Below are positions 41,845-50,439 of a stretch of 64,000 nucleotides of DNA, piece by piece. Origin of the DNA: Chitinophagaceae bacterium IBVUCB2 (GTDB taxonomy: Bacteria; Bacteroidota; Bacteroidia; Chitinophagales; Chitinophagaceae); the NCBI GenBank assembly GCA_002127295.1, contig NFUV01000001.1, positions 620,001 through 684,000 of the forward strand, read 5' to 3'. The stretch's first letter is position 1. Each line of letters opens with the position of its first letter. Both the position numbers and the translations under genes were made by a program. A model generated the notes under the pieces. The model was not told the origin of the DNA and searched no databases. It was given only the letters and a program-made list of their open reading frames with translations.

Positions 41845-43119
41845 CTATTTAACTATTGATTGAATAATTTCTCCAAATCTATATATATCCTCAAAAGAAT
41901 TGTATAACGGCACGGGAGCCACACGAATAACATTCGGTTCCCGCCAATCGGCAATTACTCCCTGCTCAGTTAATACATTAAAGATTTCCTTCCCATTCTT
42001 CAACATCAGCATAGAAACCTGGCACCCTCTCTCCTTTTCATCTCTCGGTGTAATTACTTCCATAATTTTATCAGCAGCTTTCGAATTGCAACTATCAATG
42101 ATAAATAAAAGATATTCAAACAACTTCTTCCTCTTCTCATGCAATCGCTCCATACCAGCTTCTTCAAAAATATCCAATGAGGCTTTATGTGCCGCCATGC
42201 TTAATACCGGTGCATTACTCAATTGCCAACCTTCTGCCGTTGGTATCGCTTCAAAGCCTTTTTCCATTTTGAAACGGGTTTCTTTCTTATATCCCCACCA
42301 TCCTGCGAACCTTGGTAAATCCTTATTTGATACATGCTTTTCATTGATGTAAGCTCCGGCTACACCACCCGGACCACTATTCAGATATTTATACGAGCAC
42401 CAACAGGCAAAATCAACATCCCAATCATGTAAGTGTAATTCTACATTGCCAGCTGCATGTGCCAGATCGAATCCTGCATAAGCACCAACTTCATGCGCAG
42501 CTTTGGTTATTGCTTTCATATCAAACAACTGTCCGGTATAATAGTTTACACCCCCGAATAAAACAACAGCGGTTGAATCACCATGTTCTCTGATTGTTGC
42601 CAAAATGTCTTCTGTTCGCAAAGTATGCTCACCTTCTCTTGGTGAAACTTCTATCACTGCCTCAGCAGGATCAAAGCCATGGTATTTTGCCTGTGTTTCA
42701 AAAGCATATTGGTCAGAAGGAAATGCTTTTGCTTCGCAGATAATTTTATATCGCTGCTTTGTAGGATGGTAAAAACTAACCATCAGCAAATGCAGGTTCA
42801 CTGTCAGTTGGTTCATAACCACCACTTCATTTTCTTTACAGCCAACAATTTTAGATAACTGTTTAGGAAAAATTTCATGGTACGGCATCCAGGGGTTCTT
42901 TGCATGAAAGTGCCCTTCCACTCCGAGCTTTGCCCAATCATCTAATTCCTGTTGGACATAACCGGAAGTGCTTTTTGCTTGCAACCCGAGTGAATTGCCA
43001 GTGAGATACACACAATCTTTTCCTTCATGTTGAGGGATGAAGAATTTTTGCCGAAAGCTCTTTAATGTATCATTAGCATCTAAATCCTTTGCAAACTCAA
43101 TTGTATTTTGAAAACTCAT
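41845..43119 (-). CDS. kynU: Kynureninase
   Basis: This 424-aa PLP enzyme has the expected length. VYLTGNSLGLQAKSTSGYVQ opens the fold. The PLP site is shown by FDLAHAAGNVELHLHDWDVD and CSYKYLNSGPGGVAGAYINE, where the lysine forms the Schiff base. FAGWWGYKKETRFKMEKGF is also conserved. It cleaves 3-hydroxykynurenine to 3-hydroxyanthranilate and alanine. The RidA gene ends 1 bp upstream of its start region and kmo follows, so all are co-transcribed. Confidence 0.96.
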   Translation of the reverse strand: MSFQNTIEFAKDLDANDTLKSFRQKFFIPQHEGKDCVYLTGNSLGLQAKSTSGYVQQELDDWAKLGVEGHFHAKNPWMPYHEIFPKQLSKIVGCKENEVVVMNQLTVNLHLLMVSFYHPTKQRYKIICEAKAFPSDQYAFETQAKYHGFDPAEAVIEVSPREGEHTLRTEDILATIREHGDSTAVVLFGGVNYYTGQLFDMKAITKAAHEVGAYAGFDLAHAAGNVELHLHDWDVDFACWCSYKYLNSGPGGVAGAYINEKHVSNKDLPRFAGWWGYKKETRFKMEKGFEAIPTAEGWQLSNAPVLSMAAHKASLDIFEEAGMERLHEKRKKLFEYLLFIIDSCNSKAADKIMEVITPRDEKERGCQVSMLMLKNGKEIFNVLTEQGVIADWREPNVIRVAPVPLYNSFEDIYRFGEIIQSIVK

Positions 43120-43120
43120 A

Positions 43121-43537
43121 TTAGTCTATTGTGGCAATCACTTTTAATTCTATCGCTATCGGTGTAGGCAAACTTTTTACCTCAACAGTAGTTCTGCAAG
43201 CCTGCACTGAAGTAAAATACTCCCCATATATTTTATTATAAACTGGAAAATCTTTTTTCATGTTGGTTAGAAAAACCGTCACATCAACTATCTTATCCCA
43301 ACTGCTGCCGCTTGCTTCTACTACTGCTTTTACATTTGCAAAAACAGAATGACATTCTGCTTCAATATCATATTTCACAATATTTCCTGCTGCATCTAGC
43401 TCTAACCCGGGAATAGAATTATCCTTAGGAATTCTGGGGCCGATACCTGAAAGAAAAAGTAAGTTGCCCACTTTTCTGGCATGAGGGTATGCTCCGAGTG
43501 GTTTTGATGCATTATCAGTGTGAATAGCTTCAGACAT
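43121..43537 (-). CDS. RidA-family protein, probable 2-aminomuconate deaminase
   Basis: This 138-aa RidA/YjgF-fold protein has PLGAYPHARKVGNLLFLSGI near the N-terminus, GPRIPKD and the catalytic arginine region FTSVQACRTTVEVKSLP. The PHARxVGxxxFxSGIGPR style is that of 2-aminomuconate deaminases rather than general RidA. It lies 3 bp after the semialdehyde dehydrogenase gene and 1 bp before kynU. It would hydrolyse 2-aminomuconate to 4-oxalocrotonate and ammonia. The assignment rests on subfamily look and context. Confidence 0.85.
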   Translation of the reverse strand: MSEAIHTDNASKPLGAYPHARKVGNLLFLSGIGPRIPKDNSIPGLELDAAGNIVKYDIEAECHSVFANVKAVVEASGSSWDKIVDVTVFLTNMKKDFPVYNKIYGEYFTSVQACRTTVEVKSLPTPIAIELKVIATID

Positions 43538-43540
43538 ATA

Positions 43541-45007
43541 TTATAATTGAATACAAACGTTCTTCGCTTCCGTAAAAAATCGAAGTGCTTCCCACCCACC
43601 TTCTCTTCCAACGCCGCTGTTCTTCAATCCCCCAAAAGGTGTTCGTAAATCCCGGAGCAACCAGCAATTGATCCAGATAATACCGCTTTCAACTTTTGCA
43701 GCAAGCCGGTTAGCTCTTGAAATATCTTTTGTCCAGATGCTGGCAGCTAAACCATATTGCGTAGCATTCGCAAATTGAATTGCTTCCTCTTCCGTTTTAA
43801 AAGATTGTATCGTTACAACAGGACCAAAAATTTCTTCCTGGTTGGTCTGGCAGTTTTGATCAAGCCCTTCAATAATTGTTGGCTGAATAAAATATCCATT
43901 AGCACATCTGCCTTCTAACTTTACTGCATTGCCGCCGCATAAAATTTTCCCGCCTTCCTGTTTTGCTTTTTCTATGCAGCTTAGTATTTTTTCATAATGC
44001 ACTTTACTAACGATTGCGCCTTGCTTGGAGTCTGCTAATAACGGATCGCCAACAGTTAACCTCTTTGTCCACGCAACAAAATCAGTTTTAAATTTTTCGT
44101 ACACCGATTCTTCAATTAAGATGCGGCTGCCGCATAAACAAATTTGCCCCTGGTTACCAAAAGAAGAACGGATCGTATTGAACAACATTTTTTCCCAATC
44201 GCAATCAGCAAAAATAATATTGGGATTTTTGCCCCCTAATTCCAATGAAAGTTTTTTGAATTTTGGTGCAGCGATACTAGCAATTCGTTCACCAGCTTTT
44301 GTACTTCCGGTAAATGAAATTGCTTTTATAGCAGGATGAGAAACGATGGCTTCCCCAACATTGGGACCAGTTCCGTGTAAAATATTCAAGACTCCATCAG
44401 GCAAGCCTGCTTCTTTACAAATTTTAGCTAAGAGGTAAGCTGTAACCGGGGTTACTTCACTTGGTTTGGCAATTACACAATTACCCGCAGCAAGTGCCGG
44501 GGCAATTTTCCAGGTAAATAAATACAATGGTAAATTCCAGGGAGAGATGCAACCAACAATTCCTATAGGCTGACGAAGTGTATAGTTCACCGCCTTGTCT
44601 TCCATGTTATGACTCTCGGTAGCAAAATGCATAATACCCGTAGCAAAAAAACGGAAGTTGGCGGATGCTCGTGGGATATCCACCTCATTACTTAACCACA
44701 ATGGTTTGCCATTATCATTTGTTTCGGCTAATGCTAATACTTCTAAGTTCTCATCAATCAATTCGGCAATTCGATTGAGGATTTTAAATCTTTCTTCTAC
44801 GGGTGACACACTCCATGCAACAAATGCTTTTTGTGCGGCATGAACAGCCGCTTCCACATCTTTTTGATTGCTATCCGGAATTTGTCCGTATACTTCGCCA
44901 GTTGCGGGATCTATATTATCTATAAACTTTCCGCTAAGTGGACCAATCAGATTTCCTCCGATATAATTCTCCAGGTGATATGAGATATCCAATTTCATGA
45001 GCGGCAA
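43541..45007 (-). CDS. 2-aminomuconate-6-semialdehyde dehydrogenase (aldehyde dehydrogenase)
   Basis: This 488-aa aldehyde dehydrogenase has the NAD site GFTGSTKAGERIASIAAPKF, the catalytic glutamate in KLSLELGGKNPNII, the cysteine in FGNQGQICLCGSRILIE and the motif EEIFGPVVTIQSF. The family resembles ALDH8/AmnC enzymes, which oxidise 2-aminomuconate semialdehyde to 2-aminomuconate. The gene is second in the minus-strand kynurenine operon. Two methionines (MPLM) offer starts at 45007 or 44998. Confidence 0.9.
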   Translation of the reverse strand: MPLMKLDISYHLENYIGGNLIGPLSGKFIDNIDPATGEVYGQIPDSNQKDVEAAVHAAQKAFVAWSVSPVEERFKILNRIAELIDENLEVLALAETNDNGKPLWLSNEVDIPRASANFRFFATGIMHFATESHNMEDKAVNYTLRQPIGIVGCISPWNLPLYLFTWKIAPALAAGNCVIAKPSEVTPVTAYLLAKICKEAGLPDGVLNILHGTGPNVGEAIVSHPAIKAISFTGSTKAGERIASIAAPKFKKLSLELGGKNPNIIFADCDWEKMLFNTIRSSFGNQGQICLCGSRILIEESVYEKFKTDFVAWTKRLTVGDPLLADSKQGAIVSKVHYEKILSCIEKAKQEGGKILCGGNAVKLEGRCANGYFIQPTIIEGLDQNCQTNQEEIFGPVVTIQSFKTEEEAIQFANATQYGLAASIWTKDISRANRLAAKVESGIIWINCWLLRDLRTPFGGLKNSGVGREGGWEALRFFTEAKNVCIQL

Positions 45008-45026
45008 TTATTAATTATTAATGTCC

Positions 45027-45812
45027 TTAGATGCTCCCCGTTCTTCCTCCATCTACTGGAATACTCACTCCATTTACATATGATGCCGCAGGCGATGCTA
45101 AAAATGCTGCAACCGCCGCAATCTCCGACGCATCTGCAAATCTTTTCATCGGAACTTCTTCAACCATATTCTTTTCAACAATATCCACAACAGTATTTCC
45201 TTTCTTCGCAATGTTCTCAATTAATGTAGATAACCGTTGCGTTGAGGTAAAACCAGGCAGCACATTGTTAACAGTTATATTATATTGTCCCAATTCATTC
45301 GCCATACTCTTTGCCCAGCTGGCTACAGCACCACGAATGGTATTGGATACTCCCAAATTCTTCAACGGAATTTTTACAGATGTTGAAATGATATTAATGA
45401 TACGTCCATACTTTTCTTTTTGCATAGAAGGCACAACTGCTTTTACCAAAATATGATTGCAAATAAGATGCTGGTTGAATGTATTGAGAAAAGCTTCCTC
45501 TGTTGCCTCGATGATTGGACCTGCCGCCGGACCACCCGTATTATTAACTAAAATATGAACCGGATGTTTGGCAACATGGGCTTCAATTACTTTTTTTACT
45601 TCGTCGGGTTTGCTGAAGTCGGCGACTAAATGACCATGCTGCTGCCGGAGTGCTATATCAAGGCTAAGAACTGCAGTTTTTAATACATCTTCATTCCGAG
45701 CAATTAAAGTACAATTGGTGCCTAATAGAGCCAGTTCTTCGGCAATGGCCAAACCGATACCTTGTGTGCTGCCACAAATGATTGCATATTTTCCTTCAAG
45801 AGAGAGATTCAT
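45027..45812 (-). CDS. Short-chain dehydrogenase/reductase in kynurenine cluster
   Basis: The protein is 261 aa from the ATG at 45812 (MNLSLEGKYAIICGSTQGIG); a longer frame to 45905 would overlap the divergent dioxygenase gene. The SDR pattern has the TGxxxGIG-type CGSTQGIGLAIAEEL, the NNTGG motif (HILVNNTGGPAAG) and a C-terminal VNGVSIPVDGGRTGSI. The active-site YxxxK is not clear: the region reads TSVKIPLKNLGVSNTIRGAV. The tyrosine and lysine therefore may be missing. It is the first gene of the operon. Its reaction in kynurenine catabolism is unassigned. Confidence 0.85.
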   Translation of the reverse strand: MNLSLEGKYAIICGSTQGIGLAIAEELALLGTNCTLIARNEDVLKTAVLSLDIALRQQHGHLVADFSKPDEVKKVIEAHVAKHPVHILVNNTGGPAAGPIIEATEEAFLNTFNQHLICNHILVKAVVPSMQKEKYGRIINIISTSVKIPLKNLGVSNTIRGAVASWAKSMANELGQYNITVNNVLPGFTSTQRLSTLIENIAKKGNTVVDIVEKNMVEEVPMKRFADASEIAAVAAFLASPAASYVNGVSIPVDGGRTGSI

Positions 45813-45876
45813 AGAGTCAAACCTAAAGAAAATTGTTGTATTTTTTCGACCTATTAAATCACATAAAACTTGCACT

Positions 45877-46398
45877 ATGCCAGTTGCTGCCCCTTTCAAC
45901 CTCAAAAAATGGATAGATGAAAACCGAGATCTACTGAAACCCCCGGTAGGTAATCAATGTGTTTATAAAGATGCAGAGAATTTTATCGTAATGGTTGTCG
46001 GAGGTCCCAATGCAAGAAAGGACTACCATTTCAATGAGACCGAAGAATTATACTACCAGGTAGAAGGAGATATTGTCGTAAAGATTATAGATAACGGAGA
46101 ATTCAGGGATATCCCCATCAAAGAAGGAGAAATATTTTTGTTACCTCCCAAAACACCACACTCACCACAACGTGGACCGAACACCGTTGGATTAGTGATT
46201 GAAAAGAAAAGAGAATCGGAAGACGATGGCTTTATGTGGTTCTGCGAAAAATGTGGTCATAAATTATATGAAGAAGCCTTGCATGTGGATGATATTGTAA
46301 AAAAATTACCACCGGTGATGAACCGCTTTTGGGAAGATACGATGCATAGAACTTGTGAGAAATGTGGTACTGTAATGGAACCACCAATAAAAAGATAA
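45877..46398 (+). CDS. nbaC: 3-hydroxyanthranilate 3,4-dioxygenase
   Basis: The protein is 173 aa from the ATG at 45877. The cupin core has KDYHFNETEELYYQVEGDIV and LLPPKTPHSPQRGPNTVGLV, which supply the histidine, glutamate and histidine iron ligands. The C-terminal rubredoxin-like site (WFCEKCGHKLYEEAL and TCEKCGTVMEPP) has four cysteines, as in bacterial forms. It opens the ring of 3-hydroxyanthranilate to give ACMS. It starts 64 bp from the divergent SDR gene and precedes the decarboxylase gene. Confidence 0.95.
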   Translation: MPVAAPFNLKKWIDENRDLLKPPVGNQCVYKDAENFIVMVVGGPNARKDYHFNETEELYYQVEGDIVVKIIDNGEFRDIPIKEGEIFLLPPKTPHSPQRGPNTVGLVIEKKRESEDDGFMWFCEKCGHKLYEEALHVDDIVKKLPPVMNRFWEDTMHRTCEKCGTVMEPPIKR

Positions 46399-46492
46399 AG
46401 TCAAAATTAAAAATTCAAAAGGAGAGTCTGTATATAGTGAAGTCATTTTTGAATTTTGATTTTTTACTTTTGAATTAATTAAATCTCACTTA

Positions 46493-47506
46493 ATGAAAAT
46501 TGACATCCACACCCACATCATGCCGGAACATATGCCGAACTGGACACAGAAGTTTGGTTATGGAGAATTTATTCATTTAGAACACCGCAACTGCGAAGCC
46601 TGTATGATGAAAGGCGATAAAATGTTCCGGGTAGTAGAAGAGAATTGTTTTAAAGGTGATTTGCGGAAAAAAGACATGGAGGCCACGGAAGTTGATATTC
46701 AAGTACTTTCTACCATTCCTGTTTTATTTAATTATTGGGCCAAACCGGCTGACGGATTAGAAACATCAAGATTTTTTAACGACCATATTGCAGAAACGGT
46801 TTCAAAGGAACCGAACCATTTTATTGGCTTAGGTACTGTTCCGTTGCAGGACATCAATCTTGCAATTAAAGAAATGGAACGATGCATGAAAGAATTAAAA
46901 ATGCCCGGGCTGGAAATTGGTTCCAACATAAACGGCAAAAATTTATCTGACGAATCTTTCTTTCCATTTTATGAAGCAGCGGAAAAATTGGGTTGTGCTT
47001 TATTCATCCATCCCTGGGAGATGATGGGGGAAACACAAATGGAAAAATATTGGTTGCCCTGGTTGGTGGGTATGCCTGCAGAAACATCAAGGGCTATCTG
47101 CTCAATGATATTTGGAGGAGTATTTTCAAAATTCCCAAAACTGAGAGTGGCATTTGCCCATGGGGGTGGCTCATTCCCATTAACAATCGGAAGAATTGAA
47201 CATGGATTTAAAGTTCGTCCTGATCTAGTAGCCATTGACAATCCCATCAACCCAAGAGATTATATCGGTAAATTCTGGATTGATAGTTTGGTGCATGATA
47301 AACAAGCTTTCAATTATTTACTGGAAGTAATGGGAGAAGATACAATTTGCCTCGGCAGCGATTACCCTTTTCCATTGGGAGAAAATAAACCCGGAAAACT
47401 AATTGAAAAAATGAGTCTTGGCAAAAAGACCAGCAGAAAACTACTCTATAAAAATGCATTGGACTGGCTGGGTTGGAAGGAAAAGAATTTACCAGAGTTC
47501 TTCTAA
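46493..47506 (+). CDS. nbaD: 2-amino-3-carboxymuconate-6-semialdehyde decarboxylase (ACMSD)
   Basis: This 337-aa amidohydrolase-superfamily enzyme starts MKIDIHTHIMPEHMPNW, with the HxH metal site. ALFIHPWEMMGE gives a further histidine, and AFAHGGGSFPLTIGRIEHGF and ICLGSDYPFPLGENKPG give histidine and aspartate ligands. It decarboxylates ACMS to 2-aminomuconate semialdehyde, which would otherwise cyclise to quinolinate. It follows the dioxygenase gene by 94 bp on the same strand. Those 94 bp contain AT-rich repeats of AAAATTC type. Confidence 0.95.
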   Translation: MKIDIHTHIMPEHMPNWTQKFGYGEFIHLEHRNCEACMMKGDKMFRVVEENCFKGDLRKKDMEATEVDIQVLSTIPVLFNYWAKPADGLETSRFFNDHIAETVSKEPNHFIGLGTVPLQDINLAIKEMERCMKELKMPGLEIGSNINGKNLSDESFFPFYEAAEKLGCALFIHPWEMMGETQMEKYWLPWLVGMPAETSRAICSMIFGGVFSKFPKLRVAFAHGGGSFPLTIGRIEHGFKVRPDLVAIDNPINPRDYIGKFWIDSLVHDKQAFNYLLEVMGEDTICLGSDYPFPLGENKPGKLIEKMSLGKKTSRKLLYKNALDWLGWKEKNLPEFF

Positions 47507-47510
47507 AAAT

Positions 47511-48428
47511 TTATTGATTGAATAGATTTGGATAGTCGGTTATTATTCCATCCACTCCCATTGCTTTCAATTTGTCAATTCCTGCTTTATCATTTACCGT
47601 CCAGGGAATGATTTTAATTCCTAATTTATGGCAAGTAGCAATTAATTTTTCTGTTACCAGTTTATAAGCAGGACTGTAAATAGTGGGAGCAAACCCCAAG
47701 TCTCTTACCTGTTCTTCAAAACTTCTTTTATCAAAGTCCTCAATGAGCATTGCAGTTTTAATGAAAGGGTATTTTTGATGCAGGTATTGCAATGTTCTGA
47801 AATCGAAAGACTGAATAATCACTCTCTCCTCTATGCCTTTTTCTTTGATTACAGCTATTAATAATTCAACAAATTCATCAGGTGCAGGATGATAGATAGC
47901 ATCTGATTCTGGTTTTGTTTTGGTTTCGATATTATAGTACAATGGTGATCTTTTGGCTGTCATCATGTATTCGTTCACACTATCGATCACTTCACTTAGC
48001 AAGGGCTTTGTAACTTTAAATTTCTGTTGCTGCGGAAAACGGGGATGCGGCTTCATACCTACATCATAGTTCTTTGTTTCCGCATGGGTGAGCTGATAGA
48101 TATTTAATGCCTTTTCTTCTGCAACTGTTACATAACTGCCATCTGGTTTGGTTGTTATTTCATGATTAAAAAAAGGCTCGTGGGAGAGTATTACTTTTTT
48201 ATCTTTCGTAATCACTACATCCATTTCTAATGTAGTCACACCCATACCCACAGCATTTAACATGGCAGCAACTGTATTTTCTGGCATTAAGCCCCTGCAG
48301 CCACGATGTCCTTGTTTATCCAATTCAATTTTCATGGAATTTATTTCCTGGGTCTTTTTGCTTACATGACAGGCTGCAAAAAAACAAAGCAAAGCAAGAC
48401 TGTACTGTAAAATTGATCGTTTAGTCAT
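47511..48428 (-). CDS. Glycerophosphodiester phosphodiesterase (lipoprotein)
   Basis: This 305-aa protein has a lipoprotein signal with cysteine 20 (LLCFFAACHVS). The GDPD barrel begins QGHRGCRGLMPENTVAAML, with the catalytic histidine and glutamate. LEMDVVITKDKKVILSHEPF holds the metal site and second histidine, and ends IDKLKAMGVDGIITDYPNLF. It hydrolyses glycerophosphodiesters to glycerol-3-phosphate, probably in the periplasm. It is convergent with the ACMSD gene with only 4 bp between the stops. Confidence 0.92.
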   Translation of the reverse strand: MTKRSILQYSLALLCFFAACHVSKKTQEINSMKIELDKQGHRGCRGLMPENTVAAMLNAVGMGVTTLEMDVVITKDKKVILSHEPFFNHEITTKPDGSYVTVAEEKALNIYQLTHAETKNYDVGMKPHPRFPQQQKFKVTKPLLSEVIDSVNEYMMTAKRSPLYYNIETKTKPESDAIYHPAPDEFVELLIAVIKEKGIEERVIIQSFDFRTLQYLHQKYPFIKTAMLIEDFDKRSFEEQVRDLGFAPTIYSPAYKLVTEKLIATCHKLGIKIIPWTVNDKAGIDKLKAMGVDGIITDYPNLFNQ

Positions 48429-48455
48429 AGGTTTATTTTCAGGCTGCTAAAAAGC

Positions 48456-49100
48456 TTATTCCTTTTCAGCGTTAAATACTTTGTGTCTTCTTTTCTCCAT
48501 TATTATACCAATTTCTTGGGCATCTCCACCTTGTTCTTTAAGTTTTTCAATAATGTTATCATAACTTTTTTCATTCCTGTTCTGGCTGAGTTTAAAAACA
48601 TGCTCAATCGTTTCAATTTCAATTTTAAAGTAAACAATTGCTTTCATTAACGGCTCCAGGTATTCTGCTGATAAATTATCGTATATAGTACTTGAAGCAG
48701 AATTATTATTTTCGTAGTGCAAGGTCAATCTTTTTAGAATGGCCACCAATTCATCTCCGCCACCAAAACTTATTTTACCTTTTGCATGCACACTCATATA
48801 ATTCCAGGTACTTGCCTGGCTGGGATTATCATACCAGGTACCGCTTACATAGGTATGCGGCCCGGTAAATACAGCTAACACATGATCATTTTGTAAAAAA
48901 GCTTTGTGGTGGTCTGTATTCTTCATGATATGACCAGTCAAAAACATTTTGCCTTCATTTTCATCAATAAAAACAGGTACCTGCGTGGCTACAGGTTTAT
49001 TATCAGCATCTACCCCGCTCAGCAATACAAACGGATAGTCCCGCATGAATTTATAGACTTCGGCTGCATCCTGCTCCTTGAAATATGGAAGATTATACAT
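48456..49100 (-). CDS. PaiB-like FMN-binding protein
   Basis: This 214-aa protein has the PaiB/FMN-binding split-barrel look. LLSGVDADNKPVATQVPVFI, MKNTDHHKAFLQNDHVLAVF and GPHTYVSGTWYDNPSQASTW with NYMSVHAKGKI are conserved. The FMN-binding split barrel is shared with pyridoxamine-phosphate oxidases. PaiB in Bacillus affects sporulation and protease genes, but the enzymatic role in general is unsettled. It lies 9 bp downstream of mrp on the same strand and is probably co-transcribed. Confidence 0.9.
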   Translation of the reverse strand: MYNLPYFKEQDAAEVYKFMRDYPFVLLSGVDADNKPVATQVPVFIDENEGKMFLTGHIMKNTDHHKAFLQNDHVLAVFTGPHTYVSGTWYDNPSQASTWNYMSVHAKGKISFGGGDELVAILKRLTLHYENNNSASSTIYDNLSAEYLEPLMKAIVYFKIEIETIEHVFKLSQNRNEKSYDNIIEKLKEQGGDAQEIGIIMEKRRHKVFNAEKE

Positions 49101-49109
49101 CGGTATTTT

Positions 49110-50204
49110 CTATACAGTTTCTGCTATCCTCTCCCCGCTGATATTCGCATTACGCATGGCAATGCTGCGAACAACATGGGCCGCAAAACCTTCAAATGCT
49201 TTTTTAGTGATCACATCATCACTCATCATGATTGGCACACCCTGGTCACCTCCTTCACGGATGGTTTGCACCAACGGAATTTGCCCCAGAAATGGTAAAT
49301 CATATTCATCAGCCAATCGTTTACCACCATCCTTTCCGAAGATGTAATATTTATTGTCTGGCAATTCTGCTGGAGTAAAATAACTCATATTCTCTACCAA
49401 CCCGATGATAGGGACATTCAATTGTGCCTGGCCAAACATGGCAATACCTTTTTTTGCATCTGCTAACGCAACATCCTGTGGTGTAGTAACGATCACTGCA
49501 CCAGTTACAGGCACTGTTTGCATCAGCGTTAAATGTATATCCCCAGTACCGGGTGGCATATCAATTACTAAATAATCTAATTCGTCCCAAAACACATCGG
49601 TAATAAATTGTTTGATAGCACTGCTGGCCATTGGTCCACGCCATACCACTGCATTCTTTTCATCAACCAATAAACCAATGCTTATTAATTTCAGGCCATA
49701 TCTTTCCAATGGGGCAATCATGGGTTTTTCACCACCAACATCGATCATCATCGGCCGCTCCCCTCTTACACCAAACATAATTGGTACACTCGGACCATAG
49801 ATATCCGCATCCATCAATCCTACTTTTGCACCACCCTGTGAAAGTGCCAATGCAAGATTTGCAGCTACGGTGGATTTACCCACTCCACCTTTACCACTAA
49901 CTACGGCAATAATGTTTTTTACTTTTGGTAAAATTGTTTTGGCATCTGTACGTTTGGTAGTTGTATTAGCTGTAAAATTCACTTTTACATTCGCCTCTTT
50001 ATTCACTAATAATTTAATGGCATTGGTGCTGGCTGTTCCCATCATATCCTTCATGGGACAGGCAGGTGTGGTGAGTACAATGGTGAAGGAAACATCATTC
50101 CCATTGATCTCAATGTCCTTTATCATGTTCAGCGTTACAAGATCTTTTCCAAGGTCGGGTTCCTGCACATTGCTTAACGCTTCTAATATTTTTTCTTTTG
50201 TCAT
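49110..50204 (-). CDS. mrp: Mrp/NBP35-family P-loop Fe-S cluster carrier
   Basis: The protein is 364 aa from the ATG at 50204; the frame runs further up but through the dispersed element. An N-terminal DUF59/MIP18 domain (EKILEALSNVQEPDLGKDLV to CPMKDMMGTA) precedes the ATPase. The deviant Walker A is AVVSGKGGVGKSTVAANLAL, followed by LDYLVIDMPPGTGDIHLTLM. The stretch where other Mrp proteins have CxxC reads ENMSYFTPAELPDNKYYIFG and has no cysteine. Mrp proteins bind and transfer Fe-S clusters; the missing cysteines question this here or reflect a lineage-specific site. Confidence 0.93.
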   Translation of the reverse strand: MTKEKILEALSNVQEPDLGKDLVTLNMIKDIEINGNDVSFTIVLTTPACPMKDMMGTASTNAIKLLVNKEANVKVNFTANTTTKRTDAKTILPKVKNIIAVVSGKGGVGKSTVAANLALALSQGGAKVGLMDADIYGPSVPIMFGVRGERPMMIDVGGEKPMIAPLERYGLKLISIGLLVDEKNAVVWRGPMASSAIKQFITDVFWDELDYLVIDMPPGTGDIHLTLMQTVPVTGAVIVTTPQDVALADAKKGIAMFGQAQLNVPIIGLVENMSYFTPAELPDNKYYIFGKDGGKRLADEYDLPFLGQIPLVQTIREGGDQGVPIMMSDDVITKKAFEGFAAHVVRSIAMRNANISGERIAETV

Positions 50205-50282
50205 AATTTGTTGGTGTGGTACCGAAAAGACAGTGCTAAAATTGTAATACACTTCAATACACGATGAGTAGAGAACAGAACG

Positions 50283-50330
50283 TACAAGAGTGCGACGCAA
50301 CGAAAGTTGATAGTAGCAATGCCGTTTGGC
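50283..50330 (+). repeat. Dispersed ~47-bp element, copy 2 (upstream of mrp)
   Basis: This copy has the same 18-bp start as 16394-16440, then TGATAGTAG and CGTTTGGC. CAAC-GAAA-GTTG within it would form a GNRA-capped hairpin. It is antisense to the mrp leader. Confidence 0.7.
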
Positions 50331-50372
50331 CAATAATAAATAGAACTAAATGTTAAATATCCTTACTGCCGG

Positions 50373-50380
50373 CAAAGTTA
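50373..50380 (-). promoter_or_regulatory. -7 box candidate for mrp
   Basis: TAACTTTG on the minus strand fits TAnnTTTG. Used as promoter, it would give mrp a leader of about 160 nt containing the dispersed element in antisense. Confidence 0.35.
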
Positions 50381-50426
50381 GCCAATAGCGGCTGCAATTT
50401 GTTTTACGATTTTAGCAACTTGTCTT

Positions 50427-50434
50427 TATTTTTG
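50427..50434 (+). promoter_or_regulatory. -7 box of the CarboxypepD_reg-like gene
   Basis: TATTTTTG fits TAnnTTTG and ends 5 bp before the GTG start, another very short leader. Confidence 0.4.
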
Positions 50435-50439
50435 AGGCA

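Noticed and set aside
45813-45905. N-terminal extension of the SDR
   Set aside because: It would overlap the start of the divergent dioxygenase gene and precedes the usual SDR start MNLSLEGKYA.
50205-50333. N-terminal extension of mrp
   Set aside because: It translates the antisense of the dispersed element; the Mrp N-terminal domain starts at MTKEKILEAL.
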